DNA from: Colwellia psychrerythraea
GTDB lineage: Bacteria; Pseudomonadota; Gammaproteobacteria; Enterobacterales; Alteromonadaceae
Assembly (NCBI RefSeq): GCF_000764185.1
Contig: NZ_JQEC01000044.1
Span: 150,866 to 214,865, forward strand
Reading direction: 5' to 3'
DNA: 64,000 nt
The position numbers and the translations under genes are program-made. The notes beneath the pieces were generated by a model. That model did no database searches and was not told the DNA's origin. It saw only the letters and a list, made by a program, of their open reading frames with translations. Below, one piece after another: positions 63,913 through 64,000 of this stretch. How positions within the stretch are numbered: position 1 is the first letter of the stretch; the number at the start of each line of letters is the position of its first letter.

Positions 63913-64000
63913 AAAAAAACCAGTAATACTTACCATCAAGAAAGTATAACTGGCTTAACCATCAAAATTTTAAAGTCGAATTGAACTGAGCAAAACCCTG
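63913..64000 (-). ncRNA. Candidate small RNA, copy 4 (cut by the window edge)
   Basis: Only the 3' part is in the window: the terminator hairpin at 63920-63953 (CCAGT.ATACTT with AAGTAT.ACTGG) with seven Ts, and the conserved sequence upstream of it. The promoter should lie beyond base 64000. Confidence 0.6.

Larger units (their letters stand above)
63069..64000. repeat. Tandem repeat, period about 283 bp, at least 3.3 copies
   Basis: Equivalent points (the Fur boxes) are at 63264, 63549 and 63831, giving periods of 285 and 282 bp. A fourth copy starts at 63913 and is cut by the window edge. Copies are very similar, with substitutions scattered. The repeat covers exactly one promoter-to-terminator unit. 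Confidence 0.92.

Noticed and set aside
63069..64000. CRISPR array or plus-strand terminator cluster as explanation of the tandem repeat
   Set aside because: The unit is about 283 bp with no short repeat/spacer pattern, and promoter, Fur box and T tract are ordered correctly only on the minus strand.

Overview
The window looks like chromosome from an AT-rich marine gammaproteobacterium of the order Alteromonadales, most likely Colwellia or a close relative. This is inferred from gene content and protein style: glmU-DeoR-glmS, a DUF4212/ActP symporter next to a CBS-DUF294 protein, a DcaP-type porin, a PEP-CTERM protein, DUF3297 and an SLC5-histidine kinase. I saw no rRNA, tRNA, CRISPR array or intact insertion sequence.

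Layout. 0-8.4 kb: the end of a hybrid histidine kinase, an RclC-like membrane protein, a PEP-CTERM protein, a gamma-glutamyltransferase, a TPR-like protein and a remnant of a glycosyltransferase gene. 8.4-11.8 kb: a pirin, glutathionyl-hydroquinone reductase and DoxX set divergent from a LysR regulator, matching the yhaJ/yhaK/yqjFG set of E. coli. 12-15.5 kb: a HupE-like membrane protein, a membrane-anchored protein and a His-rich periplasmic protein, next to a BlaI-type repressor and an M56 metallopeptidase. Four copies of one 21-bp palindrome lie upstream of blaI and upstream of hupE, so one regulator probably controls both. 15.7-17.7 kb: DUF3297, a second pirin and an unknown protein. 17.7-20.5 kb: small minus-strand genes separated by four imperfect-palindrome, attC-like sites, which resembles an integron cassette cluster without an integrase.

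20.5-30 kb: ModF, a beta-flower repeat protein, a sulfatase with an unusual active-site motif, a small unknown protein and a large PKD-domain lipoprotein. 30-34.5 kb: glmS, a DeoR regulator and glmU. 34.6-40.4 kb: the assimilatory nitrate/nitrite reductase operon (nirB, nirD, nasA), preceded by a perfect sigma-54 promoter and an NtrC-like site. 40.7-50 kb: a GGDEF-EAL protein, two small proteins, the ActP/DUF4212 symporter pair and the divergent CBS-DUF294 and exonuclease genes, with three TTAGTCTA palindromes between them. 50-58 kb: an M17 aminopeptidase, an S9 peptidase, a Fur-box-controlled TonB siderophore receptor and a DcaP porin. 58-63 kb: a small membrane protein with an SLC5-type sensor kinase, and a Cache-domain chemoreceptor.

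The most interesting feature is at the right edge (63.06-64.0 kb). A unit of about 283 bp is repeated in tandem at least three and a half times. On the minus strand each complete unit has a good sigma-70 promoter (TTGACT, 17 bp, TATCAT), a Fur box overlapping the -10 element, a roughly 190-200 nt transcribed region with a conserved stem-loop, and an intrinsic terminator. The substitutions between copies keep the stem paired in the minus-strand RNA. This reads as a tandem array of iron-repressed small RNA genes, similar in logic to PrrF1/PrrF2 or RyhB but not recognisable as either by sequence.
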